Shown: positions 20,017 to 29,462, counted from the first letter of the stretch. The stretch: DNA of 64,000 bases from Oscillatoria acuminata PCC 6304 (GCF_000317105.1 NC_019693.1:1922001-1986000), one strand, 5' to 3'. Numbers and translations are program-made. Notes: a model not told the origin generated them from the letters alone.

Positions 20017-21660
20017 CTATGGGGTGGCAACTAAGTAAGGAGAGGGAATCGCTTCTGCTTTGCCCGCATTCACCAACGCTTGATACACAAAGGCAGCGAC
20101 TTCCGCGCGAGTTGCTTCCCGATTCGGATTGAACTGACCAATTTGAGGATAATTCACCACCAATTGATTTTCCGTCGCCCCGGCTACTGCTGTCAAGGCA
20201 TAGTCTGGAATTTGTGCCGCATCATTGTAGCGTGAGAGGGCAGCAGTATCATTAGTGCGTAATCCCAATCCGCTGACTAAGGCAACGATCGCCTGGACTT
20301 TAGGAATTTCTTGGTTAGGACGAAATACCCCTTCGGGATACCCTGCCAGGAATCCGCCTCGGTACGCCACGGAAATCGCCTCTGCACCCCAGAAACTGCT
20401 CGTCACATCTCGGAACGCTATTCCCTGCCGTTGTGCAGTCGGTGCAAATGCTTTGGTGACGATCGCCGCAAATTGGGCACGAGTTACCGGATCATTGGGT
20501 TTAAATGTGCCATCGGGGAATCCGGCAATAATCCCTTTTTTCGTCAAGGCGCTGATATACGCTTGCGCCCAATGTCCTTCTACATCTTGAAAAGCGATTT
20601 GCACATTGGCAGGAACAAAGTTAATCGAACCAATAATGCGATCGCGGTCAATATCATTCCCCACCGCCTGAATCAATTCCGAAGACACACTATATAAAGC
20701 ATGGCGTCCATTATTGCGGATGCGGTTCTGTCCCTCACTGGATGACGTCCCCAGGTCCGGACGCGCCGAAGTGATTACCACAATCCCATCCCGTTCATTG
20801 CCCTCGATCGCATTCTCCCGTAAGACAGGAGTTGCCGAATTGGAAATCACCATCCCATCAATATTCTGGGAAATCGTATTCCCAATCACGAGAACCGAAG
20901 AAGTTCCCCCGACTGCCAAACCAAATCCTGTATTCTGGAAAGTGTTCCCGCGAACTTCCCCGCCTGCTTCCCGGGCGATAGAAATCCCGTTTGCCTCATT
21001 CTCAATAAACACGTTATTTTCAATTTTCGGTGAGGCATTGCCGGTGACGAAAATCCCATCCCGACGACTATTTTTAAACGTGCTATTCCGAACCACCGCA
21101 TTGGTGGATTCAATCCATAACCCGGTTCCACTCGCATTCGGGTTCGTAATCGTTACCCCTTCAATCGTGCTAGTATTGGCAGCATTCACCGTGACATTTT
21201 GACTGGCAAAGGTGCGACTCAGAAAAGTACCACCGCCAATAATCAGCACCCCTTGTCCTTTGTTACTGCTATTTCCACGCAGGGTCACTCCAGATTTCAC
21301 CGGAAGGGGAAACGATTCGCCGGTATCTTTGCTATAAGTTCCCGCAGCTAACTGAATCACCGTACCTGTTTGAGCTTTTTGCAGCGCATAAGTGATAGTG
21401 CGATACGCTGCTGCTTCACTGGTTCCGGCATTGGTATCCCGTCCCAGTTGGGGGTTGACATAAAGGACATTACTGGTGGCAGCAGCGATGGGAGTCTGGC
21501 CAGTTCTCACTTGGGCGAGGATTGGGAGTACCGTTGCAGCACCTGTACAGAGTAATAAGGCCGCTAAACTGGCGGGAAGAGAAGCGATGGCGCGACGAGA
21601 TTTAGATTTATTGTTCATAACGGTAGAAGATTGAGAGGTAGAATATTGACGTTTCATCAT
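20017..21660 (-). CDS. SLH-domain surface protein with parallel beta-helix (DUF1565/PbH1)
   Basis: The 547-residue product begins with a signal peptide (RRAIASLPASLAALLLC, then a likely AQ cleavage). A DUF1565-type start (NVLYVNPQLGRDTNAGTSEAAAYRTI) leads into about ten PbH1 beta-helix turns (GIFVTGNASPKIENNVFIEN and relatives) up to about residue 335. Three SLH repeats follow (FQDVEGHWAQAYISAL, FRDVTSSFWGAEAISV and a shorter third). In cyanobacteria SLH domains commonly tether envelope proteins to pyruvylated or peptidoglycan-linked polymer; the beta-helix suggests polysaccharide binding or cleavage. The start could also be the ATG at residue 15. Confidence 0.85.
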   Translation of the reverse strand: MMKRQYSTSQSSTVMNNKSKSRRAIASLPASLAALLLCTGAATVLPILAQVRTGQTPIAAATSNVLYVNPQLGRDTNAGTSEAAAYRTITYALQKAQTGTVIQLAAGTYSKDTGESFPLPVKSGVTLRGNSSNKGQGVLIIGGGTFLSRTFASQNVTVNAANTSTIEGVTITNPNASGTGLWIESTNAVVRNSTFKNSRRDGIFVTGNASPKIENNVFIENEANGISIAREAGGEVRGNTFQNTGFGLAVGGTSSVLVIGNTISQNIDGMVISNSATPVLRENAIEGNERDGIVVITSARPDLGTSSSEGQNRIRNNGRHALYSVSSELIQAVGNDIDRDRIIGSINFVPANVQIAFQDVEGHWAQAYISALTKKGIIAGFPDGTFKPNDPVTRAQFAAIVTKAFAPTAQRQGIAFRDVTSSFWGAEAISVAYRGGFLAGYPEGVFRPNQEIPKVQAIVALVSGLGLRTNDTAALSRYNDAAQIPDYALTAVAGATENQLVVNYPQIGQFNPNREATRAEVAAFVYQALVNAGKAEAIPSPYLVATP

Positions 21661-21989
21661 GGAGTGTTAATCCGAACGTCGATTTATGTTTCACACTCTC
21701 AATCTACTCACCCTCTCCCCAGTACGGAAACCCGATTGGGTCACTCCTTGAAGTGACTCCTATACTGCAAATTGCACCTATTTCGCCAGAACGTGCAGAC
21801 AGTCTGGGGATGCATTCCAGGGAGAATTTATATTTATTCAGAGAATAAAGGTCAACTGTAGGACAGTCCAACAAGTGGTATAGCGATCGCCTGTAATCAT
21901 GCCTTGGCGGTTTCAGGGTATTACCCAAAGCATCCTGGGGACAAAATCCCCGGACTATGACATTTTAATACCCAATGCGCCGGGAGAAA
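21661..21989. other. Intergenic region, no supported gene
   Basis: These 329 bp lie upstream of the SLH gene and downstream of the DUF1802 gene. Small open frames here have no family signature. The SLH promoter should be in the left part. Confidence 0.4.
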
Positions 21990-22601
21990 TCAGGAGCGAT
22001 CGCCAGAGTCAGTATAAGTCAGAGTTGCCACAATTTCCCGGAGGCGATCGCGCAAATTACAGTATGTCACCTCATCCAATACCGGGAATGAGTCTCCGGT
22101 GGCGACTGCCTCCGTTAGCTGTATCCATGACTTACATCCGCCATACGCATCACAGTAAGCAATTTCTCGCGGTTCAGAAAGACGATAGGTCCGCAACAGC
22201 AACAGATACAGGGGTTGCCGGGGTTTCCACTGGAGGCGATCGCCCACAAAGCGATCGTTCCAAATGTGATAGGGTAGCAACGCCGACTGCACCGATGCCG
22301 CAATTTCCTCTGTTTCCACGGCGATCGGCCACAAATCCGTAATGGCAGCCCAACTACCAATCCGCACCCGTTCTGGATGCCATCCCGACGCCACTGGGGC
22401 GACATTCTCAGCATAGTCCGACTTGAGCAACTCGGGTTTTTGATGCTCAAACGTAGGATACAGCAACACCTCCGACTCCGGGACCCTGAAGTGACCCCCA
22501 ACTTCGCGAATCCCGCCTTTGCGGAGTAACAGGATAGTCTCCCCTCGTTCCAACGCTTCCACTGCAGTCGCCCATTCCTTCAAAGCAGCCATTAATTCCA
22601 T
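21990..22601 (-). CDS. DUF1802 family protein
   Basis: The 203-residue product matches DUF1802, a family of unknown role found in cyanobacteria and some other bacteria. Typical phrases are ALKEWATAVEALERGETILLLRKGGIRE and FLLYPTFEHQK-like (here LLYPTFEHQKPELLK). It looks soluble and has no catalytic motif I can name. It is divergent from the aldo/keto reductase 83 bp away, so the two may share a control region. Confidence 0.8.
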   Translation of the reverse strand: MELMAALKEWATAVEALERGETILLLRKGGIREVGGHFRVPESEVLLYPTFEHQKPELLKSDYAENVAPVASGWHPERVRIGSWAAITDLWPIAVETEEIAASVQSALLPYHIWNDRFVGDRLQWKPRQPLYLLLLRTYRLSEPREIAYCDAYGGCKSWIQLTEAVATGDSFPVLDEVTYCNLRDRLREIVATLTYTDSGDRS

Positions 22602-22684
22602 GCAAACACCCCTATTCAGACGAATCGTTAAAATAAGAAAGACAACCGTAAAAAGTAGTCTTTATTCTAGTTTAAGAGGTCAAC

Positions 22685-23647
22685 ATGGAAACGAGAACAT
22701 TAGGGAAATCTGCGCTAAAAATTACCCCCATCATTATGGGAACCTGGCAAGCAGGGAAAAAGATGTGGGTCGGTATCGAAGATAATGACATAATCCAAGC
22801 CCTCCGCGCTGCCTATCACGCCGGAATTACCACCTTTGATACCGCCGAAGTGTATGGAGATGGATATTCAGAACAAATTGTCGCCTCTGCTTTGTCCGAT
22901 GTGCGAGAAAATGTCATTTATGCCACCAAAGTTTTCTCAAACCATCTGAAACATGACCAAGTAATTGAAGCCTGCGATCGCTCCTTAAAAAACCTCAAAA
23001 CCGACTATATCGACCTCTATCAAATTCACTGGCCCTCGGGAACCTGGGGAGGTGAAACGGTCCCCATTGCCGAAACGATGGGAGCAATGGTAAAACTGAA
23101 AGAACAAGGCAAAATTCGAGCAATCGGTGTCTCCAACTTTAACCGCGCCCAAATGGAAGAAGCAGCAGAATATGGACAGCTTGATAGTTTGCAACCTCCC
23201 TATTCTTTATTTTGGCGAAAAATCGAAACCGACCAAATGCCTTACTGTGTAGAAAACAACATTTCAATTATCTCCTATTCTTCCCTCGCCCAGGGACTCT
23301 TAACTGGCAAATTCGGACCGGATCATCAATTTGCCGAAGGTGACCATCGCTCTAAAAATAAACTCTTTGCCGACAAAGAGAATTATGCCAGGGTTCAAGA
23401 AGCCTTAGACAAACTCCGACCCATTGCCAGTCGCCATCATTGTACCTTAGCCCAACTCTCCTTAGCCTGGTTAATTGCTCAACCCCAAACCTGTGCCATT
23501 GTCGGCGCAAGAAACGAGCAACAAGCGACGGATAATGCCAAAGCTGCCGATGTGAATTTATCCGTCGAAGAGGTCCAAGAAATTGATGCGATCGGGCGAA
23601 TTGTTACCGACAAACTAGATGAAAATCAAGTGATGTGGAACTTCTAA
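22685..23647 (+). CDS. Aldo/keto reductase
   Basis: The 320-residue product is an NADPH-dependent AKR with the TIM-barrel catalytic set: Asp and Tyr in FDTAEVYGDG, Lys in IYATKVF and His in LYQIHWPSG. The cofactor-binding end includes AIVGARNEQQATDNAKA. YhdN/YajO-type members act on a range of aldehydes; the substrate here is unknown. AGAGG lies eight bases before the ATG. Confidence 0.88.
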   Translation: METRTLGKSALKITPIIMGTWQAGKKMWVGIEDNDIIQALRAAYHAGITTFDTAEVYGDGYSEQIVASALSDVRENVIYATKVFSNHLKHDQVIEACDRSLKNLKTDYIDLYQIHWPSGTWGGETVPIAETMGAMVKLKEQGKIRAIGVSNFNRAQMEEAAEYGQLDSLQPPYSLFWRKIETDQMPYCVENNISIISYSSLAQGLLTGKFGPDHQFAEGDHRSKNKLFADKENYARVQEALDKLRPIASRHHCTLAQLSLAWLIAQPQTCAIVGARNEQQATDNAKAADVNLSVEEVQEIDAIGRIVTDKLDENQVMWNF

Positions 23648-23954
23648 AAGTCAGATTATAAAAAGACCTCTGACCCAGGCGATCGGGTTGGGAGTCTATT
23701 CAAATCTATTATTTATTAAAGGTGTTGTGTTTTTAATAATTAATAGATTTTTTTAAGTTCAATAAACGAGGATGATAGGTTAAAAAATTCCATGCATTCT
23801 CCATTGTTTAAATCAATTTCGTTTCTCAAAACTAGAGACAGTTTATCATATAAGACTTCTTGCAAAATACTGGTTTGCTCCCCCCACACCCCCTTGGATT
23901 CCCCTTAAAAAGGGTAAGGCTGTTTCATTCTAAAGGGCGATCGAGAAAAAGAAA

Positions 23955-23998
23955 GGCGTTCTCTTTGATGAAAAATGGAAGAGAATGCCCTGATTTTT
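23955..23998 (+). terminator. Orphan terminator-like hairpin
   Basis: GGCGTTCTCTT pairs with AAGAGAATGCC (one G-T pair) around a 13-nt loop, followed by a run of six T. It lies about 310 bp past the aldo/keto reductase stop. Confidence 0.4.
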
Positions 23999-24110
23999 TA
24001 AAACGATGTTTCTTCGTTTAAAGGGATGGCCCCCGACCCGCCCTCGGTCTAAACAACGTGGCTCATTATGATTCACTTGGGCAGGGGTACAGTCTGATAT
24101 TTCAGGTAGT

Positions 24111-24156
24111 AAAGCGTTTTAACGGTGCTTCTAGGGGTTCGTCCGTGAGGAAGGTA
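24111..24156 (-). pseudogene. Fragment of the NACHT-HEAT gene 3' end
   Basis: About 46 bp match 24873-24917, which encode DEPLEAPLKGF near the C-terminus of the NACHT-HEAT protein, with only a few mismatches. No flanking part of the gene is recognisable here. Confidence 0.65.
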
Positions 24157-24189
24157 ATTTTCGCTTAGATTTGAACTCAGTTGATTTTT

Positions 24190-24420
24190 TCAGGTTTTAA
24201 CTAGGTTTTGTTGGCCGAGTTCTAGGGAGATGCCACTAATGCGATCGTCTCCAGGGCGATAGGATAACACTTCGATGCCAATGGGTTCATTGGTATCTCC
24301 ATCTTTGAAAAGGATAATATCGTTCCCAAGTTCCGTAGCAATTTGGTTAGGGCGGGGAGATTGCCAAAAAATGGTTAAGAGTTCAGCTTCTGGTTCGTAA
24401 AAGACTTTTATTTGGGCCAT
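24190..24420 (-). CDS. DUF2283 protein, probable antitoxin-like partner
   Basis: The 76-residue product matches DUF2283 (VFYEPEAELLTIFW, PIGIEVLSYRPGDDR). Such genes often sit next to a small nuclease-like gene in two-gene modules. Its ATG lies inside the end of the upstream gene (TTATGG), so translation is coupled. The upstream partner is frameshifted, leaving this gene without a working partner. Confidence 0.7.
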   Translation of the reverse strand: MAQIKVFYEPEAELLTIFWQSPRPNQIATELGNDIILFKDGDTNEPIGIEVLSYRPGDDRISGISLELGQQNLVKT

Positions 24421-24726
24421 AATTTTGCTCCTGTTTTAATTTCATCAGTTTGGTAAGCTGTAATCAAGTAACCCTCTCCATTTAAACAGCGAGCAACGGC
24501 AGGCAACCAGCCACCTTTTTGTTTTGAGGGTGCGATAAAATAGCAACACATCAATATGGCGCTGACTTTGGTAAATGGCATCGGGTTGATTAAGGGTTTG
24601 CTGAATTTCAGTTTCATAATGGGTAATATCGGGATGTTTGATTAGCAATGTTTGCCAGTAGCTTTCGGTGGTGCGGACTGTGAACCCTAGGGGAGTAGAA
24701 ACAATAAATTTAACAATTGATTCCAT
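24408..24726 (-). pseudogene. Toxin-like small nuclease gene broken by a 4-bp duplication
   Basis: The first frame (from 24726) encodes the N-terminal part ending RTLKTKRWLVA. The expected C-terminus, VARCLNGEGYLITAYQTDEIKTGAKLWPK-like, lies in another frame down to 24408. A tandem duplication of GGCA at 24498-24505 (TGCC on the coding strand) explains the break: deleting one copy joins the parts into a protein of about 104 residues. It resembles the small PBECR/DUF4258-like proteins paired with DUF2283; the family assignment is tentative. Confidence 0.75.
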
Positions 24727-24787
24727 GTTTTAGCTGAAGGCTAGGGTTTGCTGATATTTTAGCGAATTTGAGAACTTGGGGTGAGGG

Positions 24788-24803
24788 TTCGGAAACCGGG
24801 TTT
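24788..24803. repeat. GAAACCGGGTTTC element
   Basis: A short palindrome in the spacer between the frameshifted toxin gene and the NACHT-HEAT gene; same family as 17074-17139 and 40781-40847. Confidence 0.6.
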
Positions 24804-24815
24804 CTGGGTGGCTGC

Positions 24816-27800
24816 TTAAATCTCCTCTAACCAGGTTTCAATAGCGGATATCAGATTCGCTTGATTGGGGGGAAAGCCTTTTAACGGCGCTTCTAGGGGT
24901 TCGTCGGTGAGGAAGGCTATGGCTATTTCCCCGGTCAGTTTTTGGCAAAAGGCGATGAGGGAAGGGGTGGGTTTGGTCGGGGTGGAAAATGTTTCGCTGC
25001 CGAAGAGGATGGCGCGGTGGGGTTCGAGGTTACGGCGTTTTAGGCTTTTGAGGTGGCGGCGCAGTTCTGCTGGGGTGGCGGGTTCCGGGGGGTCTTCCTC
25101 GGGACAAGTGATTTCCCAAATCAGTTCGCTGAGGGTGAGGGCGATTTCCCGTTCGCGGGTTTCGTTGGCGAGGAGGTCGGCGTTGAGGCAATAAATCGGC
25201 AGGTGTTGCAGGAATTCGCAGGTGAGGGGAGAGGCGAAAGTTTGTTCTCCCCTATTGGGGGTTTGTTCGGTGACTTCGGGATGGGGGGTGGTGGGGGGAT
25301 GATGCCATGCTTTATAAAATTGGGGATAGGGGAGATTTTCGGCACAGTTCCAGATGAGTTTGTAGCATTCATCGAATCGCTTAAAGTCGTTTTGGTAAAC
25401 TTCATCGCTGAGGTTGTCTTTTAAAGCGGTGACGACCCCTGCATATTGTTGGGGTGTGGTGAAGATTTTCCCTAAACCTTTTGCCGCCTTACTCCGGGTA
25501 TCTTCATCCTCAGTAGTGGCGACAAGATTGAGCAACGCCGGAACCGCCTCTGGGTTGATTTTCTCTAAACTCTCTGCCGCCTGCCGACGGGTATCTTCAT
25601 TCTCCGTGGTGGCGATGACTTTGACCAATCCCGTGATCACCTCTGGGTTGCTTGGGTCGATTTTCTCTAAACTCTCTACCGCCTGGCTCCGGATCCATTC
25701 ATCCTCAGTAGTTTCGATCAGATTGACCAACGCCGCAATCGCTTCTGGGTTGCCTGGGTCGATTTTCTCTAAACTCTTTACCACCAGACTGAGGATGGAT
25801 AGATCCTCAGTAGTTTCGATAAGTTTGACCAACCCCGCAATCGCTTCTGGCTTACCTTGTCCGATGTCCCTTAAGCTCGCTGCCGCCAGCAGACGGGTAT
25901 GTTCATCCTCAGTAGTTTCGATAAGTTTGACCAATGCTGCGATCGCCTCGGGATTTCCTGGGTCGATTTCCCCTAAGCTCGCTGCCGCCTGCCGAAGAGT
26001 AGATTCATTCTCAGTCCTGCGGATAACTTCGACTAACGTTGTGATCGCCTCTGAGTCACCTTGTCCAATTTTCTCTAAACTCCCTACCGCCCGCTGACGG
26101 GTATCTTGATTCTCCGTGGTGGTGATCACTTTGACCAACCCCGCGAGTACCTCTGGGTTCCCTGGGTCGATTTTTTCTAAACTCCATACTGCCCACCAAC
26201 GGGTATCTTCATTCTCCGTGGTGGTGATCACTTTGACCAACCCCGCGAGCACCTCTGGGTCACCTGGGTTGATTTTCTCTAAACTCCAAGCTGCCTGCCT
26301 CCGGATCCATTCATCCTTAGTCGTGGCAATAACATTAACCAACGTCGCGATCGCTTCTGGGTTGCCTGGGTCAATTTCCCCTAAACTCGCTGCCGCAAGT
26401 ATCCGGGTATGTTCATCCTCAGTGGTGGCAATAACATTAACCAACGTCGCGATCACTTCTGGCTTGCCTGGGTCGATTTTCCCTAAACTCGCTGCCGCAA
26501 GTATCCGGGTATGTTCATCCTCAGTAGTGGCGATAATTTCGACCAACCTCACGATCACTTCTGGGTTGCCTTGTCCGATTCTCTCTAAACTCCAAGCCGC
26601 CTGCCTACGAGTAGATTCATTCTCAGTCGTGCGGATAACTTCGACTAACCTCACGATCGCCTCTGGGTTGCCTTGTCCGATTTTCTCTAAACTCCAAGCC
26701 GCATGCGTCCGGGTAAATTCATCCTCAGTCCGGGTAAATTCATCCTCAGTAGTGGCGATCAGATTGATCAAGGCTGCGATCGCCTCTGGGTTGCCTTGTC
26801 CGATTTTCTCTAAACTCAAAGCCACCTGCGTCCGGATCCATTCATCCTCAGTAGTTTCGATCAGATTGACCAAGGCTGCGATCGCCTCTGGGTTGCCTTG
26901 TCCGATTTTCTCTAAACTCGCTGCCGCCTGCATCCGGGTATCTTCATTCTCAGTAGTTTCGATAAGTTTGACCAATGCCGCAATCTCCTCTGGGTTACCT
27001 TGTCCGATTTCCCTTAAGCTCGCTGCCGCCAGCAGACGGGTATGTTCATCCTCAGTAGTTTCGATAAGTTTGACCAATGCCGCGATCGCCTCGGGATTTC
27101 CTGGGTCGATTTCCCCTAAACTCTCAGCCGCCTGCCTACGGATATATTCATTTGGGCAATTCTCAATGACTGCACTCAGTTCTATAATTGCCAGTCTTCT
27201 AATGGTGTCAGGTATCGCCTTTCTCGCCCCTTTTTCAATCGGATCGATCAAAGTTGTCAATTGCTGTTTCTGAATATCAAACTCACCAAACCCCCACTTT
27301 ACCACCTGCCGCACAATCTCACCAGCCAGAGAACAAGCCTTAAACTCATTAATTCCTGCTGCTGCCAGAAAATAGGCTTGACCTCCATAAAAATATTTGA
27401 CTCCACCTTTAAACTCAACCAACGCACGAATAAACCCCTCCTTGCCCTCAGCCTCAACATCCCAACGCCCCAACCACAACAAAATTACCTGCTGCCACTG
27501 CGACTCAAAAATCCGATACGGCTTCCCCTCCACCGGACGATCGCAATGATCCTTCGGCAGAAAATAATCCCAATCCTCCACTGCCAACGCCGCAAAATAC
27601 TCCTGAAACGTCGCATGATAAAACCCATACACCTTCTCACGGGGATTTTCCTCTGCCACCCCCACCTCATTCAACCAGCCTAACTTTAACGCCAAAGGAA
27701 ACAGAGACCCCTTTGCCTTCGGTTTCCCCAAATACTCACACACCAACCGATGAGTTAACCGAAATCGACTGGTTTCCGCCTCCAGGGATGCCTTCGCCAA

Positions 27801-28910
27801 CTCTCCCAAAGCCGCATTTAACTGTTCCTTTTCCTCCTCCGTCACCGGAAAAGCCGTTTCCTTCCACCCATAGACGGACTCCACAAAACCCTCATACAAT
27901 TCCGCCGTGGTTTCCGGTAGCGCATCCTCCACCTTCCAAGTCGAACATAACAACGTTAACCGCAGGGGATTGCGGCATAAATCCTTAATCCGTTCCTTCC
28001 CCGACTCTTGCAATTCTGACCACAAGGATGCCGCTAACTTGACATCCTCTCCCGCCTCCACCAACCCCCGAAACCACCGCTGGATAAACTCCTGCATTTG
28101 TTCATCCTGAAACGGTTGGGTGAGATAGGTTTGAAACCCCTGTAACTGCGTCGGGTTCGCTTGCCACAAATTCAAGCGACAGGTGACAATCATCCGCGCA
28201 TCTGTCACCCAACCTCGCAATTTTAACGCCTGTTGGTCCGTCTGGCTCATCTCATCCAAGCCATCCAACAGTAACCAGACTGCACCCCCTTTAAATTTCT
28301 GCTCCCAGTCGGCTTTAATTTCTTCTCTGGATTGGCCCAATGCCTCTTTAAGCCATTTTTGCTCTAAATACTCTCCCAGTGGTTGACTGCCCAATTCTGC
28401 CAAGGATACCCAAACCACTAAATCATCGGTTTCTTGTAATAACCAAAAGGCTAATTTCTGGAGTAAGGTGGTTTTTCCCGCCCCCGGTTCCCCAATAATG
28501 GCAAGACTTTTCTGGGTGCGTTGATTAATCACTTCTTCGAGAAACTCTTTGTAAGCAAACCGTTTCTCGACTTCCTCCCGATTGAACAAGTCGGAACCTT
28601 TTTCGGGGTCAATCTCTTGGGGGTGTCTTGGGTTCTGAGTCCGTTTCGGTTTCACTAGGGCTAAATCGACAAATAAATCATGCTCGATTAAGTTGCGATC
28701 GCCATAAACCTGACCTATAACCGTATTGCTGGTTAGTTGCATTTGCTCTTGCAACATCTGACGGCAAATATCGCGGTCAATCTGGCGTTGCCGGGGTGTT
28801 GGATACTCACTAATGTAAGTATTTTGAACACCATAATTATTACCAGCAACATTGCATTGCTGACCCTGGTTCCCTTGACTCCCGATATTCGGAGGAGTTG
28901 GCTCTGACAT
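24816..28910 (-). CDS. NACHT-HEAT repeat STAND-type NTPase
   Basis: The 1364-residue product begins with a Gly/Asn-rich motif (GQQCNVAGNNYGVQN), then a NACHT NTPase with Walker A GEPGAGKTT (140-148) and Walker B WLLLDGLDEM (212-221). Residues about 595-1145 are sixteen HEAT-like units of 34 residues (NPEAIAALVKLIETTEDEHT type). The last 200 residues form a separate domain (EPHRAILFGSETFS, LTDEPLEAPLKGFPP). STAND NTPases of this plan sense a ligand with the repeat domain and trigger an effector, often in anti-phage or self-recognition roles; that role here is inferred. No obvious nuclease or TIR effector is fused. A small gene sharing the N-terminal motif lies three bases upstream. Confidence 0.85.
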   Translation of the reverse strand: MSEPTPPNIGSQGNQGQQCNVAGNNYGVQNTYISEYPTPRQRQIDRDICRQMLQEQMQLTSNTVIGQVYGDRNLIEHDLFVDLALVKPKRTQNPRHPQEIDPEKGSDLFNREEVEKRFAYKEFLEEVINQRTQKSLAIIGEPGAGKTTLLQKLAFWLLQETDDLVVWVSLAELGSQPLGEYLEQKWLKEALGQSREEIKADWEQKFKGGAVWLLLDGLDEMSQTDQQALKLRGWVTDARMIVTCRLNLWQANPTQLQGFQTYLTQPFQDEQMQEFIQRWFRGLVEAGEDVKLAASLWSELQESGKERIKDLCRNPLRLTLLCSTWKVEDALPETTAELYEGFVESVYGWKETAFPVTEEEKEQLNAALGELAKASLEAETSRFRLTHRLVCEYLGKPKAKGSLFPLALKLGWLNEVGVAEENPREKVYGFYHATFQEYFAALAVEDWDYFLPKDHCDRPVEGKPYRIFESQWQQVILLWLGRWDVEAEGKEGFIRALVEFKGGVKYFYGGQAYFLAAAGINEFKACSLAGEIVRQVVKWGFGEFDIQKQQLTTLIDPIEKGARKAIPDTIRRLAIIELSAVIENCPNEYIRRQAAESLGEIDPGNPEAIAALVKLIETTEDEHTRLLAAASLREIGQGNPEEIAALVKLIETTENEDTRMQAAASLEKIGQGNPEAIAALVNLIETTEDEWIRTQVALSLEKIGQGNPEAIAALINLIATTEDEFTRTEDEFTRTHAAWSLEKIGQGNPEAIVRLVEVIRTTENESTRRQAAWSLERIGQGNPEVIVRLVEIIATTEDEHTRILAAASLGKIDPGKPEVIATLVNVIATTEDEHTRILAAASLGEIDPGNPEAIATLVNVIATTKDEWIRRQAAWSLEKINPGDPEVLAGLVKVITTTENEDTRWWAVWSLEKIDPGNPEVLAGLVKVITTTENQDTRQRAVGSLEKIGQGDSEAITTLVEVIRRTENESTLRQAAASLGEIDPGNPEAIAALVKLIETTEDEHTRLLAAASLRDIGQGKPEAIAGLVKLIETTEDLSILSLVVKSLEKIDPGNPEAIAALVNLIETTEDEWIRSQAVESLEKIDPSNPEVITGLVKVIATTENEDTRRQAAESLEKINPEAVPALLNLVATTEDEDTRSKAAKGLGKIFTTPQQYAGVVTALKDNLSDEVYQNDFKRFDECYKLIWNCAENLPYPQFYKAWHHPPTTPHPEVTEQTPNRGEQTFASPLTCEFLQHLPIYCLNADLLANETREREIALTLSELIWEITCPEEDPPEPATPAELRRHLKSLKRRNLEPHRAILFGSETFSTPTKPTPSLIAFCQKLTGEIAIAFLTDEPLEAPLKGFPPNQANLISAIETWLEEI
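25480..27130 (-). repeat. Sixteen 102-bp tandem units coding the HEAT array
   Basis: Units of 102 bp are nearly identical, with alternate turn sequences (IGQG or IDPG). Units 1 and 12 are almost the same over their whole length, which points to recent copying within the array. One unit (26708-26749) carries an extra exact 21-bp duplication that inserts seven residues without a frame change. Confidence 0.85.
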
Positions 28911-28913
28911 AGA

Positions 28914-29276
28914 CTAATCTTTCTCTTTTGTCCAACCCTCGATCGCCCCAGCAACGATCGCCCCCACTGGATTTTGCTTGAGTCCTTCCACCAGTCCACC
29001 CCGCGCAGCCCGGATTGCTCGTTCCTTAAATGTTGGCTTCTCCTCAATTTTGGCAATGACCATTCCTGCGAGCCTCATCTTTTCGCTCGTGGTGGTTGCC
29101 TGAGTCACGTCTAAACTGGCAAGCAAAGTTTGAATCTCTTGTACTGTAGCCTGTAGTTCAGGATCCGAGGTGCTACTCTGAATCCCGTGGTTGACTCCCG
29201 CCACATTATATTGAATGCCTTGATTATCCACACTGCCCACCGGAGCGTTGAACTGTTGCTTTTTCCCTTCTGACAT
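28914..29276 (-). CDS. Small protein with the same N-terminal motif as the NACHT-HEAT protein
   Basis: The 120-residue product begins GSVDNQGIQYNVAGVNHGIQ, closely similar to residues 9-29 of the downstream NACHT-HEAT protein. A helical middle (ELQATVQEIQTLLASLDV) and a Gly/Ala-rich tail (RAARGGLVEGLKQNPVGAIVAGAIEGW) follow. GAGG lies eight bases before the ATG, and its stop is three bases from the next start, so the two genes form one operon. The shared motif suggests that the products assemble together or bind the same partner. Family not recognised. Confidence 0.7.
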   Translation of the reverse strand: MSEGKKQQFNAPVGSVDNQGIQYNVAGVNHGIQSSTSDPELQATVQEIQTLLASLDVTQATTTSEKMRLAGMVIAKIEEKPTFKERAIRAARGGLVEGLKQNPVGAIVAGAIEGWTKEKD

Positions 29277-29284
29277 GATGTTTC

Positions 29285-29462
29285 CTCATTAATTGAACTG
29301 AATCGCTCTTGCTCTTTTAGGGGTTTGGCGGCGAGGGTGGCGATCGCCTTCCCCACTGCTTTAGTTAAATCCTGATTTTCTAAGGAGACTCCCTCATCCC
29401 CCCTGCCATCAATGTGAGATGTGGTGACTTGACCCAACTGAGAAAGACCACAATACTCACAT
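29285..29462 (-). pseudogene. Chimeric remnant: HNH-gene piece fused to a VSLENQDLTKAVG-module piece
   Basis: Positions 29408-29462 match 39037-39091 of the HNH gene (CEYCGLSQLGQV, then HID). Positions 29323-29403 encode GVSLENQDLTKAVGKAIA, also seen in the proteins at 33020 and 38369. Both pieces lie in one open frame but lack starts and ends. Confidence 0.7.

Larger units (their letters stand above)
23648..24189. other. Intergenic region with relics
   Basis: These 542 bp hold no intact gene. They contain an orphan terminator-like hairpin, a 15-mer shared with 17042-17056, and at 24111-24156 a diverged copy of the 3' end of the NACHT-HEAT gene. Confidence 0.6.

Noticed and set aside
25414-27273. 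Long open frames on the plus strand (227 and 385 residues) opposite the HEAT array
   Set aside because: They mirror the 102-bp repeat of the minus-strand gene, show only repeat-derived sequence, and have no family signature or ribosome-binding site.
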